In this document: piece by piece, positions 37,201 to 42,655 of the stretch
How positions within the stretch are numbered: the stretch's first letter is position 1
Layout of the letters: every line of letters begins with the position of its first letter
Assembly: GCF_037975245.1 (NCBI RefSeq)
Contig: NC_092576.1
Location: 25,743,611-25,807,610 of the forward strand
Source of the DNA: Apostichopus japonicus
Taxonomy: Eukaryota > Echinodermata > Holothuroidea > Aspidochirotida > Stichopodidae
Length of the DNA stretch: 64,000 nt
Direction of reading: 5' to 3'
Made by a program: the position numbers and the translations under genes
The notes under the pieces: model-generated
What the model was told of the DNA's origin: nothing
Database searches by the model: none
The model's input: the letters and a program-made list of their open reading frames with translations, nothing else

Positions 37201-37736
37201 CTGGTTGGGCGAAATGGTAAGGTTGGGCGAAATGGCAGTTGGGCGAAATGGTTGTTGGGCGAAGTGTCCTGCTTCCTTGGGGTAGGGGGGGGGAATGAGC
37301 GGGGTTAGTAGGTTCTATTTGGTGGTTTGGGAAACTTAGGATATCCTCATGCTCACTGATAGCTTCACAAAGTGATGACGTTAGATTAAACAAGTAGTGG
37401 AATAAATATGAAATAATATATTAAATGAGTCTAAGATTAGGGAAGAGGTGAACAAAAGAAGGCTCTAAGCAATGTATGAGATGAGGGGCTAGAGTGCAGA
37501 CAGACAAGTAAAAACCCGAATTAGAATTTGAAGGACTTTATTCAGATAGTTTCAACATCTTTAGTAGTAAGAGACAGGTTAAATATTGTGTAAATTTTGG
37601 TCATTTTATTTCATAGGCCGAAGACATCCAGACTATTACAGAGCTGTGTTCAAATGCTGTCGTCATCAATAACGAAAGCAGTCAGGAATCACAGAAGTCA
37701 ACAATGGAACTCATGAAGAAAGCATCCAGGCATGAC
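292..37736 (+). CDS. Multi-exon array of NLR post-NACHT (LRR-like) modules, partial gene or remnant
   Basis: Fifteen short exons on one strand can be chained in order A1-B1-C1-F1-A2-D1-E1-F2-A3-B2-C2-X-F3-A4-D2 with matching splice phases throughout (A enters in phase 1 and leaves in phase 0; B is 0/0; C is 0/2; X is 2/2; F is 2/1; D is 0/0; E is 0/2). Exons of the same letter resemble each other in length and protein. The joined product has repeating motifs ([23 protein letters not shown]) and no signal peptide, NACHT or start codon. The D exons match the 3' end of the NACHT exon at 48424-50225, and the E/F/A exons match exons downstream of it, so this is the C-terminal part of an NLR-like receptor whose front lies left of the window, or a pseudogene. 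F1 lacks an acceptor AG and no E follows D2. The family assignment is inferred from the match to the NACHT gene. Confidence 0.68.
390..2472. other. Intron A1-B1, repeat-bearing
   Basis: No exon seen. It holds a purine-rich GA tract at about 1549-1640 and G/C homopolymer runs near 1374-1382 and 1480-1500. Most of it is duplicated, in diverged form, within 27445-31170, including the GA tract (about 30210-30300). Confidence 0.6.
2473..2520 (+). CDS. Exon B1 (LTDADYANE type, 48 nt)
   Basis: Bounded by TTTACAG and GTAAGA, phase 0 on both sides, encoding [16 protein letters not shown]. The counterpart at 31171-31218 shares the last eight residues exactly. With exon C it corresponds to the second half of the E exon ([14 protein letters not shown]...) and to exon G at 61541, i.e. 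the helical part of an LRR-like unit. Confidence 0.65.
2933..3904 (+). repeat. Dispersed AGGTCA-rich repeat, copy 1
   Basis: It starts with GGTTCCTTGCTTTAGCAAAA and ends with AAGCAAGGAACC plus GCTCTTGCTATA, so the ends are short inverted repeats. The same start and end bound a copy at 31478-33132 at the matching place of the duplicate, so this insertion predates the duplication. This copy is shortened inside and its DR4-like site (about 3117) is mutated. Confidence 0.65.
4035..4060 (+). CDS. Microexon C1 (26 nt)
   Basis: It sits between TACTAAG and GTAGGC, with phase 0 in and phase 2 out, encoding VEAFRTRY plus two bases of Arg/Ser. The copy at 33269-33294 differs by one codon change (VEAFRNRY). 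Support comes from conservation of length, borders and phase in both copies. The LINE insertion begins only 54 bp downstream. Confidence 0.6.
4104..4113. repeat. Target-site duplication of the LINE, left
   Basis: CAGAAACCTC here is repeated exactly at 7407-7416. The duplicate copy has a single CAGAACCCTC at 33338-33347 with continuous flanks, which is the empty site. Confidence 0.85.
4114..7406 (-). mobile_element. RTE-type non-LTR retrotransposon, decayed
   Basis: Read on the minus strand. An AP-endonuclease-like domain comes first (about 7223 to 6201; [14 protein letters not shown], later an IGSDHRMV motif), in one frame broken by a single TAG at 6846-6848. A linker region follows after a frameshift (about 6190-5770). 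The reverse transcriptase comes next in two frames: 5700-5335 (NYRPISLL) and 5286-4798 ([15 protein letters not shown]; catalytic box FAED in place of FADD). The C-terminal [12 protein letters not shown] lies near 4255. The 3' end is a short GAA-rich tail, as in RTE elements. An internal 98-bp direct duplication lies at 4363-4558. Length about 3.3 kb. Stops, frameshifts and the altered catalytic box indicate an inactive copy. The minus-strand element lies in the C1-F1 intron, so it need not disrupt the host exons. Confidence 0.88.
4363..4558. repeat. 98-bp direct duplication inside the LINE
   Basis: The block beginning CCATTTACGGTGTTTGATTA at 4363 recurs at 4461 with few differences. It lengthens the 3' part of the element and adds to the frame damage. 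Confidence 0.8.
7961..7978. promoter_or_regulatory. Pair of TGACGTCA (CRE-type) palindromes
   Basis: TGACGTCA occurs at 7961-7968 and 7971-7978, ten bases apart, and again at 9046-9053, all inside the 7773-9239 element. CREB/ATF factors bind this 8-mer in animals. Use here is unknown. Confidence 0.4.
8210..8398 (+). pseudogene. Acidic YQFEPV-type protein fragment, broken
   Basis: The frame encodes an acidic stretch ([20 protein letters not shown]), a TAG stop at 8272-8274, then [12 protein letters not shown] and a TAA at 8396-8398. A PYQFEP box after an acidic leader is a feature I associate with invertebrate proteins carrying a P2X7-intracellular-like zinc domain; the zinc-binding part is not seen here. 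Weak assignment. Confidence 0.3.
8664..8882 (-). pseudogene. THAP-type zinc finger fragment, frameshifted
   Basis: The minus frame encodes [12 protein letters not shown], then [11 protein letters not shown], matching the C-x(4)-C ... H-x-(W/F)-P-K-D opening of THAP DNA-binding domains. The later part continues in another frame (8635-8817: [10 protein letters not shown]...[10 protein letters not shown]), so at least one frameshift is present. THAP domains occur in P-element-like transposases and host factors. Confidence 0.5.
9847..9923 (+). pseudogene. Exon F1 (CLLPP type) with lost splice acceptor
   Basis: It encodes [20 protein letters not shown] then SRDIK, and ends at a GTATAT donor in phase 1, just as F3 at 34942 does. 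A pyrimidine tract (TTTTCTCCCTTTTCTTCTTC) precedes it, but the two bases before the expected start read AC (9845-9846) instead of AG, and no AG lies between the tract and the exon. The exon is either skipped, spliced unusually, or the base is a mutation or assembly error. Confidence 0.62.
10135..10244. repeat. (TA)n microsatellite
   Basis: Long TATATA/TAAATA tract in the intron between F1 and A2. Confidence 0.9.
10377..10429 (+). CDS. Exon A2 (short LNLQSG type, 53 nt)
   Basis: It lies between TCTTAG and GTATGT, phase 1 in and phase 0 out, encoding [18 protein letters not shown]. It keeps the LNLQSG core but lacks the Trp and the KDPESFF tail of A1. It follows F1 in phase and precedes D1. 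Confidence 0.62.
11039..12594. mobile_element. Fold-back element with TATTCGAATA-rich ends, TTAA-flanked
   Basis: Inverted ends CCTTACCCAACACGAATA (11040-11057) and its complement (12573-12590) match at 17 of 18 positions. Both arms then consist of degenerate repeats of AAGTATTCGAATACCTA (11050-11290 and 12150-12590). TTAA occurs at 11035-11038 and 12595-12598. A TTAA target with CCC-starting ends would fit piggyBac, but no transposase is seen and the right end is altered. It sits in the A2-D1 intron; the matching intron of the second copy carries a different element. Confidence 0.6.
13273..13392 (+). CDS. Exon D1 (post-NACHT helical module, 40 codons)
   Basis: Bounded by ATATCAG and GTAAGT, phase 0/0. 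It encodes [20 protein letters not shown] then ...LKNASHHE. D2 at 37617 has the same length and shares the pattern. Both also align with the last 40 codons of the NACHT exon (FKDIVKEVCRR...SSEDS...FASRSQ), which likewise end in phase 0 before an E exon. Confidence 0.72.
13393..18471. other. Intron D1-E1, no exon seen
   Basis: Five kilobases without a supportable gene. The part at about 17820-18110 is duplicated at about 39600-39825. Poly-C runs lie near 16470, 18106 and 18258. Confidence 0.5.
18472..18677 (+). CDS. Exon E1 (LRR-like unit, 206 nt)
   Basis: It follows CTTTCCTTCAG and precedes GTAAGT, phase 0 in and phase 2 out. It encodes [12 protein letters not shown]...[16 protein letters not shown]...[22 protein letters not shown]. 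Alternating hydrophobic strand and amphipathic helix segments look like a divergent leucine-rich repeat. Spliced to F2 it reads ...[14 protein letters not shown]. The equivalent exon of the NLR gene is 50942-51144 (203 nt, same phases). Confidence 0.78.
18678..19699. other. Intron stretch, nothing recognised
   Basis: AT-rich; no exon, repeat family or RNA gene identified. Confidence 0.4.
19700..20275. repeat. Tandem repeat, about 131-bp unit, 4-5 copies
   Basis: The segment with CTTCTATATTTGTTTAATCC and ATCAAGCCAATCCTCC recurs at about 19842, 19974, 20104 and 20237, with C-rich spacers; an earlier diverged copy starts near 19723. Open frames across it come from the repeat composition. Confidence 0.85.
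20329..21711. mobile_element. Non-autonomous TIR element with 12-bp flanking repeat
   Basis: The left end GAGCCCGGCTGCGAATTTTT...CCCAAACAGGTTCTCAATT (from 20331) is matched in inverted form by 21651-21705. Immediately outside, TGTAATATTATA occurs at 20317-20328 and 21712-21723. No transposase is recognised inside. It lies in the E1-F2 intron. Confidence 0.65.
21724..23837. other. Intron stretch with a TG microsatellite
   Basis: No exon seen. GTGTGTAT-type microsatellite at about 23177-23207 and a short one at 23287-23299. Confidence 0.45.
23838..23911 (+). CDS. Exon F2 (CLLPP/KARNV type, 74 nt)
   Basis: Preceded by TTCTTCCTCTTCAG and followed by GTACAG, phase 2 in and phase 1 out. It encodes [20 protein letters not shown] then RNVQ. 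F4 in the NLR gene ends in the same way (LKNLQARNIS). Confidence 0.72.
24088..24345 (+). mobile_element. tRNA-derived SINE
   Basis: Polymerase III boxes are present: A box TGGCCCAGTGG at 24094-24104 and B box GGTTCGATTCC at 24142-24152. A non-tRNA body follows with a tail AAAGCGCTTTGAGATGGCTG...AAAGCGCTTTACAAAAAC typical of marine invertebrate SINEs. Target duplication not resolved. Confidence 0.75.
24825..25075. repeat. G-rich minisatellite, about 18-bp unit
   Basis: Repeats of GGGGGTAATTGTCCGGG type with variations. The minus strand reads as Pro-Asp-Asn-Tyr-Pro repeats in two frames, which I take as repeat artefact. Confidence 0.8.
25565..27197. mobile_element. hAT-like non-autonomous element
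   Basis: Ends TAATGTTCGACCGATAATCG (left) and, inverted, TAGTGTTCGACAGATTATGT (right). Flanking 8-mers GTACGTGA (25557-25564) and GTCCGTGA (27198-27205) agree at 7 of 8. The first duplicate copy lacks the insert (about 160). An 8-bp target and TA(A/G)TGTTCGAC ends fit hAT elements; no transposase frame is recognised. Confidence 0.7.
27347..27444 (+). CDS. Exon A3 (LQSGRW type, 98 nt)
   Basis: Between TTTTACAG and GTAAGT, phase 1/0. It encodes [10 protein letters not shown]...[11 protein letters not shown]...ESFFP. Duplicate partner of A1, with the reading frame kept despite substitutions. Confidence 0.75.
28479..28610. repeat. 22-bp tandem repeat, about six copies
   Basis: Unit GGGCATTAAATATAATTAATAC, with variants GGTATTAAAT and CGCATAAAAT at the edges. 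Confidence 0.9.
29541..29607 (-). repeat. tRNA-like SINE head (minus strand)
   Basis: The complement has an A box TAGCTCAGTGG (29590-29600) and a B box GGTTCGAGTCA (29546-29556), with GGAGTG/CACTCC ends that can pair. The region is only about 66 nt and the anticodon loop is 8 nt, so a SINE head or tRNA pseudogene is likelier than a working tRNA. Confidence 0.5.
31171..31218 (+). CDS. Exon B2 (LTDADYANE type, 48 nt)
   Basis: Between TTAATTACAG and GTAAAA, phase 0/0, encoding [16 protein letters not shown]. Partner of B1; the Met is internal and not proposed as a start. Confidence 0.68.
31478..33132 (+). repeat. Dispersed AGGTCA-rich repeat, copy 2
   Basis: It begins with GGTTCCTTGCTTTAGCAAAA and ends with AAGCAAGGAACC...GGCTCTTGTTATA. 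DR4 sites AGGTCA-CCAA-AGGTCA lie at 31649-31664 and 32789-32804. It is longer than copy 1 at the matching location. Confidence 0.75.
33269..33294 (+). CDS. Microexon C2 (26 nt)
   Basis: Between TTTTACTTAG and GTAGGC, phase 0 in and phase 2 out, encoding VEAFRNRY plus AG. Partner of C1. Confidence 0.62.
34188..34220 (+). CDS. Candidate 33-nt microexon X
   Basis: Between TATCAACAG and GTAAGA, phase 2 in and out, so it can be included or skipped without changing frame. It encodes [10 protein letters not shown] between split codons. Joined to neighbours it gives ...[23 protein letters not shown], paralleling ...[18 protein letters not shown] of E1-F2. No partner was found in the first copy. Confidence 0.4.
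34942..35018 (+). CDS. Exon F3 (CKLPT/KSRNV type, 77 nt)
   Basis: Preceded by TTTTTTGTTCTACAG and followed by GTATTT, phase 2/1. It encodes [20 protein letters not shown] then SRNVK. Partner of F1, with the acceptor AG that F1 lacks. Confidence 0.7.
35976..36046 (+). CDS. Exon A4 (LQSGKW type, 71 nt)
   Basis: Between TTCTCTGAAG and GTAAAC, phase 1/0. It encodes [21 protein letters not shown] then DKM. Partner of A2. Confidence 0.72.
36301..37276. mobile_element. Fold-back element 1 with minisatellite inverted ends
   Basis: Left end GCTTTCTAGTCACTTCGCCC, then AACAACCATTTCGCCC and CATTTCGCCCAACCAGCATGGT-type 22-bp repeats to 36489. The right end mirrors this: GGTTGGGCGAAATGACCAGGCT repeats from 37094, then ...GGTTGTTGGGCGAAGTG. 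Perfect 8-bp target duplications TTGGGGTA lie at 36293-36300 and 37277-37284. The middle is unique and non-coding. Second copy at 45101-46058. Confidence 0.85.
37617..37736 (+). CDS. Exon D2 (post-NACHT helical module, 40 codons)
   Basis: Between TTTCATAG and GTAAGG, phase 0/0, encoding [20 protein letters not shown] then ...LMKKASRHD. Same length as D1. No E exon is found downstream before the DED exon at 42385. Reading on through the donor gives VRLY and a TGA, with AATAAA at 37785-37790, so this could have become a terminal exon. Confidence 0.7.
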
Positions 37737-39825
37737 GTAAGGCTATATTGAAGTGATACGGTGACGTAGAACTAACAGATACAAAATAAATATTTAATTT
37801 TTTGTTCTCCCCAACTTTCGGTGATTTGATAATGAGCCGGTTTATCATTGTTGGCATCAGAATTAGATAATATAGGACCATCCTAAATAAAGTGTGATCT
37901 GATTAACAAAATAAGAGATTTTTACCCAAAAATATTGAGGTAAAACAAACAGAAAACTGACTAGTGGATTACTGTACGCTAAGGAAAATGACAATAATCC
38001 TCTTAGCTACTGAACTATCCGCCATTTCTAAGATGTTTTCAGATACTTTAAATGACTGAGGTCCGGTTAGTTGATTGACTTATTATGAGACATACACAGA
38101 AAGGAAATTGAAATATAAAATATTGATCTGTATGCTCGGGAAAACATTGCTATTCCAGAAGTGACCTTTATTAGAAGCTTTAAAATCCTCTTCTTACCCT
38201 TGTTGAATACTAAAACCAAAATTAACAGATAATTAATCACTTAAATTTAACTAAAACGAGAAAATAAAATAATCGCCAGTAATTATTCAAGATAGTGCAA
38301 TGTGGTTTGGCAACATGTCTTGAACCAGAACTCAAGTAATGTAATGCCAAATGTTAGCACTAAACCCTAGCATTGCCTAGAAAAAGTCAACTGATCCCTA
38401 TCGATACCGCCCCCCCCCCCTCACTGGGCTACTCTGCTAATAAGCACAATACACCATAAAACATGTAGACAATGTATTGTTGCCTTCATTATCCAGAGCA
38501 GATCTCAAATACAATGTCACTGATGTAAGTTCAATTACATACTTGAATTTTCAGTAAACTCCAATTAACCTGACAAACGCACACACCTCCCTCCCCCTCA
38601 AATTAAATATCTAATAAAAACAGCAATAAGTCGCCCGCACAATATATATGCTGCATATTGTCTAAAATAATACAGGGTTTCCCTTTTCAGTCAGTCAGTC
38701 AGTGAATTCTTGGCATTTTCATTTTACTCCCCACTCAGTCCCCCTCCACTCTTCCCTTACTCATGCAAGTTAATCAAAAATGAGCAACCTATCAACAGAC
38801 ATACACAGTATTAAGCCTTTTCAAAGTAAGACTCACATAACAGGTAGCATCACTGAGTTAAAAGTATTTTGTCATTTTACAACTTTGAATAAAATGTCTA
38901 AAAGTCTCCCCACCCTCAACTAATAATGAATAAATAAGTGCAAAATTTAAACAATGTAATTGATACAATTGTGAAATATTAATATAATCCAAGTTTGCTA
39001 AATAATTATGATATGTGAAAATTACTTAATAAAGTAAACGTAAAGAAAAATCCCCGAACATAACAACCAACTACAAAATATTCAGTATCAGAGTGATTAA
39101 TTTAACTTAATAACCTTACACCAAAACTGCCTAAAACTGTTAATTACCTACTTGAATATTCATTAGGTCCTCACATGACCCTCCCTTACTCCCAAGGCTC
39201 CAATACAACAAGTAATATCACATAGTCTACACAACAAGGAAACTACAGAGCCTTCTGTTCTTAAACAACATCAACATAATATGTTTTCATTACCTAGTAA
39301 CCTGATATAAAACGAAATAAAAAGCAACACAAAATAAAAAAATAATATCAAAGAAATACATTTAAAATATGACTGTATTTTACTCTGGTTCCCACATACC
39401 CTAAAAAACACTTTTACAGCAAACCCGTCCCCACCCCCCTTTTGTATTTAACTCTGTACAGGCCTAGTAGATTAGCTCATCACTGATCCCCTCAAAACGG
39501 AAAGAAATATTGCAACCCATAATACAAACTTAAACACCCCTGTTTCACCCCATAATGATATTAGCTGATGTACAACAATGTACTCATGTAACACCCTTCA
39601 CTAATACCCCCATCCGCTAAACTTCTAAGAAAATGACCCCATTACCTTAATCATAACGAAACGTCTTTATTTATAGTTCATTATTCTGTTAGTCAGAAGT
39701 CACTGTCAATCCTGCATGTACAATTCTATGACAGTTTTGTTCTTATCCTACACTAGAATTAGCTACAACTGAACCGTAAATCAACCCATACCACTAACAT
39801 CACATTTAATGCCCCCCCCCCCCGC
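37737..39825. other. Region after D2, no exon seen
   Basis: AT-rich, with C-rich runs near 38409 and 39811. The last part, about 39600-39825, matches 17820-18110 upstream of E1, showing the duplication reaches here. Confidence 0.5.
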
Positions 39826-39839
39826 CATGTCATGTTGCA

Positions 39840-41595
39840 TTTTGTAATCAGCGTGTCAAACTACATCTGACGGTGAGGTCAAAAGGTCAAAGATTGAAAA
39901 ATATGCTCATTGTAGGAGATACGGGGCCAAAAAAGGGTCAATATTGTGAGATATGATAAAGCTCTAAGTGCTCTATAGAGGAAACCAACTCCTTCTTCAA
40001 TCGGACAACCGGTTGTCAAGTTATGAGGGGCCAAAGGTTGGTTTTGATGCCTTATTAGCAATAACATTGTGTGTGTACATTGGAGCACACAACAATTTTA
40101 GGAGAGATTTCACATCATCGAGGGGAATATTTTGATAGAAATCATCAGGTCATCCAAGGTTATCCAAGGTCATTCAATGTTGCTTATGTGCTAAAAACTG
40201 CCAACTTATGCTAATTTTTACAACAACTTCTAGTCACGAAGTTTGACATGGCTGATATATTAGGACAAGTTGTAAATGAGGAAGGGGCACGTTTTCAAAA
40301 CTAACTGTTATGTGATCTAAGGTCACCAAAGGTCAATTAGTGGTCAAAAACTGTTATTTTTGCAATAACTAGAGAACAAAATGTCCGTCAAAGTTGGGAG
40401 TAAGCCTATTGAAATCCATTAGTCGACTCACATCTGGGTGACCTTTGACCTCAGGTTGACCTCTGGTAACCTATATTAGTTTCTTTGGTTATATTAATTT
40501 TCGTAGCGATATTTGGATCTCAAACGTACCTTCTGATCAAGTTTGTCCATTGGTTGACCCCTGTGCGACGTTTCTGTGCGAAGTTATCAGAGGTCAAGGT
40601 TTTGTTTGGTTTGAAAAAAAAGTACATGTGATTAGGATGGTCATACAGACTTGTTATGTTGCTTTTTTTTAATCAGTGTGTCAAACTACATCTTTCTATG
40701 AGGTCAAAAGGAAAAATCTTGAAAAATATGCTCATTTTGGGAGATATGGGGCAAAGAAAAAAAGTTTGTCAATAATTTGATATTTATAGATAGAGCTCTG
40801 TGTGCTTTATAGAGGAAAACCAACTCCCGCTTCAATTGGACACCAGATTCTCAATTTGAGAGGGGCCAAAGGTTGGTTTTGATTCCTTTTATAGCAATAA
40901 CATTGTGTGTGTACTTTGGAGCACAAAACAATTTTAGGAGAGAGTGCACATCATCAAGTGGAATATTTTTGATAAAAACCATCAGGTCATCCAAAGTCAT
41001 TCAAGGTTACTAATGTGCAACAATCTGCCAACTTATGCTAAGTTTGCAACAACTTCTAGTCACGAAGTCTGACAGGGCTGATACATTGGGACAAGTTGTG
41101 AGTGAAGTAGGGGCACATTTTCCAAAATAACCGTGATGTGATCCAATGTCACCAAAGGTCAATTGTGGGTCAAAATGTGTTGTTTTTGGCAATATCTTGT
41201 GAAACAGTCGACCTGCATTTGGGTCACCTTTGACCTCAGGTTGACCTCCAGTGACCTCTATAGTCGATTCTTTGAAGTTTGTGGGCATATTCCAATATAA
41301 ATTGTCCATGAGTTGACTCCTCTGCAACCTTTGTGTGCTAAGTTATTAGAAATCAAGGTTTTGTTTGGTTTTGTAAAAATTCTTAAAAGGTACAGTTAGG
41401 ATGATTCTGTGAGTTCTGCTCATATCAGACACCTGGTCCTCAACAGGCTTTCAAAAGGACCAACGGTTGATTTGTGATATATTTGTCAATAACATTGTGT
41501 GTGTACATCGGACCACATAACAAGTTTAGGACAGTGCTGCTCCCCTTGTAAATATTCCTTACAAGCAAGGAACCATAATGCCCTTGGGCTCTTGT
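39840..41595 (+). repeat. Dispersed AGGTCA-rich repeat, copy 3
   Basis: It lacks the usual start but ends with ACAAGCAAGGAACC...GGGCTCTTGTTA. DR4 AGGTCA-CCAA-AGGTCA at 40320-40335. It consists of two related halves (about 39840 and 40620 onward both carry the AAACTACATCT...GAGGTCAAAAGG segment). Confidence 0.7.
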
Positions 41596-41643
41596 TAGAT
41601 TTTCTTTCCTTACAATAATCTGAACTGTACTATTTGATGTATA

Positions 41644-42105
41644 CAGGCATGAGACTCTTCCGCAGAAACGCGGATTTCAGATTTTTTTTCTTTTCATTTT
41701 CGCGTTTTTTTCCTCGTAATTCGCGTTTTTTTATTTTTATTTATTTATTTATTTTTTATTTATTTTTTTTTTAATATTTTTTTTTGCCGAACATGCTGGA
41801 CTGTGAAGGGATGGAACACCGAATTTGACCAGTGGTGGAATCAAGTAGCACAGAGCAAGCAAAAAAGCCTTTTTTTGGTTCAAAAAAGCTAATGGATAAG
41901 TTATACAAGCAGAAATTCCACACTTTTTTGGCGAGTTACGTGATGTGATAGATTCCATCTAGAGTCTACCATTTTGCATCTAAGCCCTCCTTACCTGGCC
42001 AAAATTTTCTCAAGGTTAGGGGGACACCCCCTCCACTTAAACCCCTCCCCCAGGACGGCGATCGATGAATTTCAGATTTTTTTTCCCGGCTCAGTCTCAT
42101 CCCTG
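41644..42105. mobile_element. Short TIR element, CAGG(C/G)ATGAGACT ends
   Basis: CAGGCATGAGACT at 41644 and the complement of CAGGGATGAGACT ending at 42105. TGTATA flanks both sides (41638-41643, 42106-42111). Internal T-rich tracts, no coding. Family not fixed: a 6-bp flank is visible, so an 8-bp hAT target is not shown. Confidence 0.55.
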
Positions 42106-42384
42106 TGTATATGTCATTACGCTGACCAGAAGTCGATACTTAGAGTAGCTTCTTTTGACTTCAGTTAGTGAGTGGATCTTCTGTGCGAGTAACCAGAATC
42201 TTACTCTATTATGTGGAGTTCAAGATAAGTTCAAGTCTCAGAGTAGCTGTTGGTTACATCTCAAACATTGTCACATTTCAGAAATCTTCTGACCAAGGCT
42301 GGTCTAAAATGAAAGTTCTTGATGTGGTTAGTTGGCAAAGAATTACTAACCTATTAGATTTATTGTTGTTTCTCTCTTCCATAG

Positions 42385-42655
42385 GCATCCATCTTGACCT
42401 TCAGTGATCTCAAAGAAGAACTGTCGTTAAAGCTAACCCAAGCTGACTGTGGGAATTTAGCCCGCTACTTTTCACTACCACCCGATAAAGTACAGACCAT
42501 TATTACATGTACCTTGTACTCCAAGAACTTTCTGCTTGCCCTTGAAGAGAGAGGATACATACACCCTTCAAATGTGAATCGATTAACTGATGCTCTCATT
42601 GAGCTGAAGATCAACGATACTCACTTATTAACAGAGACGTACATGAAGCTAATAG
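42385..42655 (+). CDS. Exon: first death-effector-like domain
   Basis: Acceptor CTTCCATAG, donor GTAGGC, phase 0 in and phase 1 out. It encodes LTFSDLKEELSLKLTQADC, then FLLALEERGYIHPSNVNRLT, then ALIELKINDTHLLTETYMKL. The six-helix spacing and the L-x-A-L-E-x-x-G-x-I-x-x-x-N-V-x-x-L pattern fit the DED branch of the death fold. No in-frame ATG with a Kozak-like context starts it, so an upstream coding exon ending in phase 0 is expected. Confidence 0.75.

Noticed and set aside
36318-37270. CRISPR-like look of evenly spaced repeats
   Set aside because: The repeats are contiguous 22-bp units without variable spacers, in opposite orientation at two ends of a transposon, in a eukaryotic genome.
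37085-37393. Open frame with Phe-Ala-Gln-Pro repeats on the minus strand
   Set aside because: It is produced by the minisatellite end of fold-back element 1.
42168-42407. Start exon for the DED gene beginning at ATG 42168
   Set aside because: Its frame differs from that of the DED exon, it has no domain content, and the DED exon has a clean acceptor at 42383-42384.
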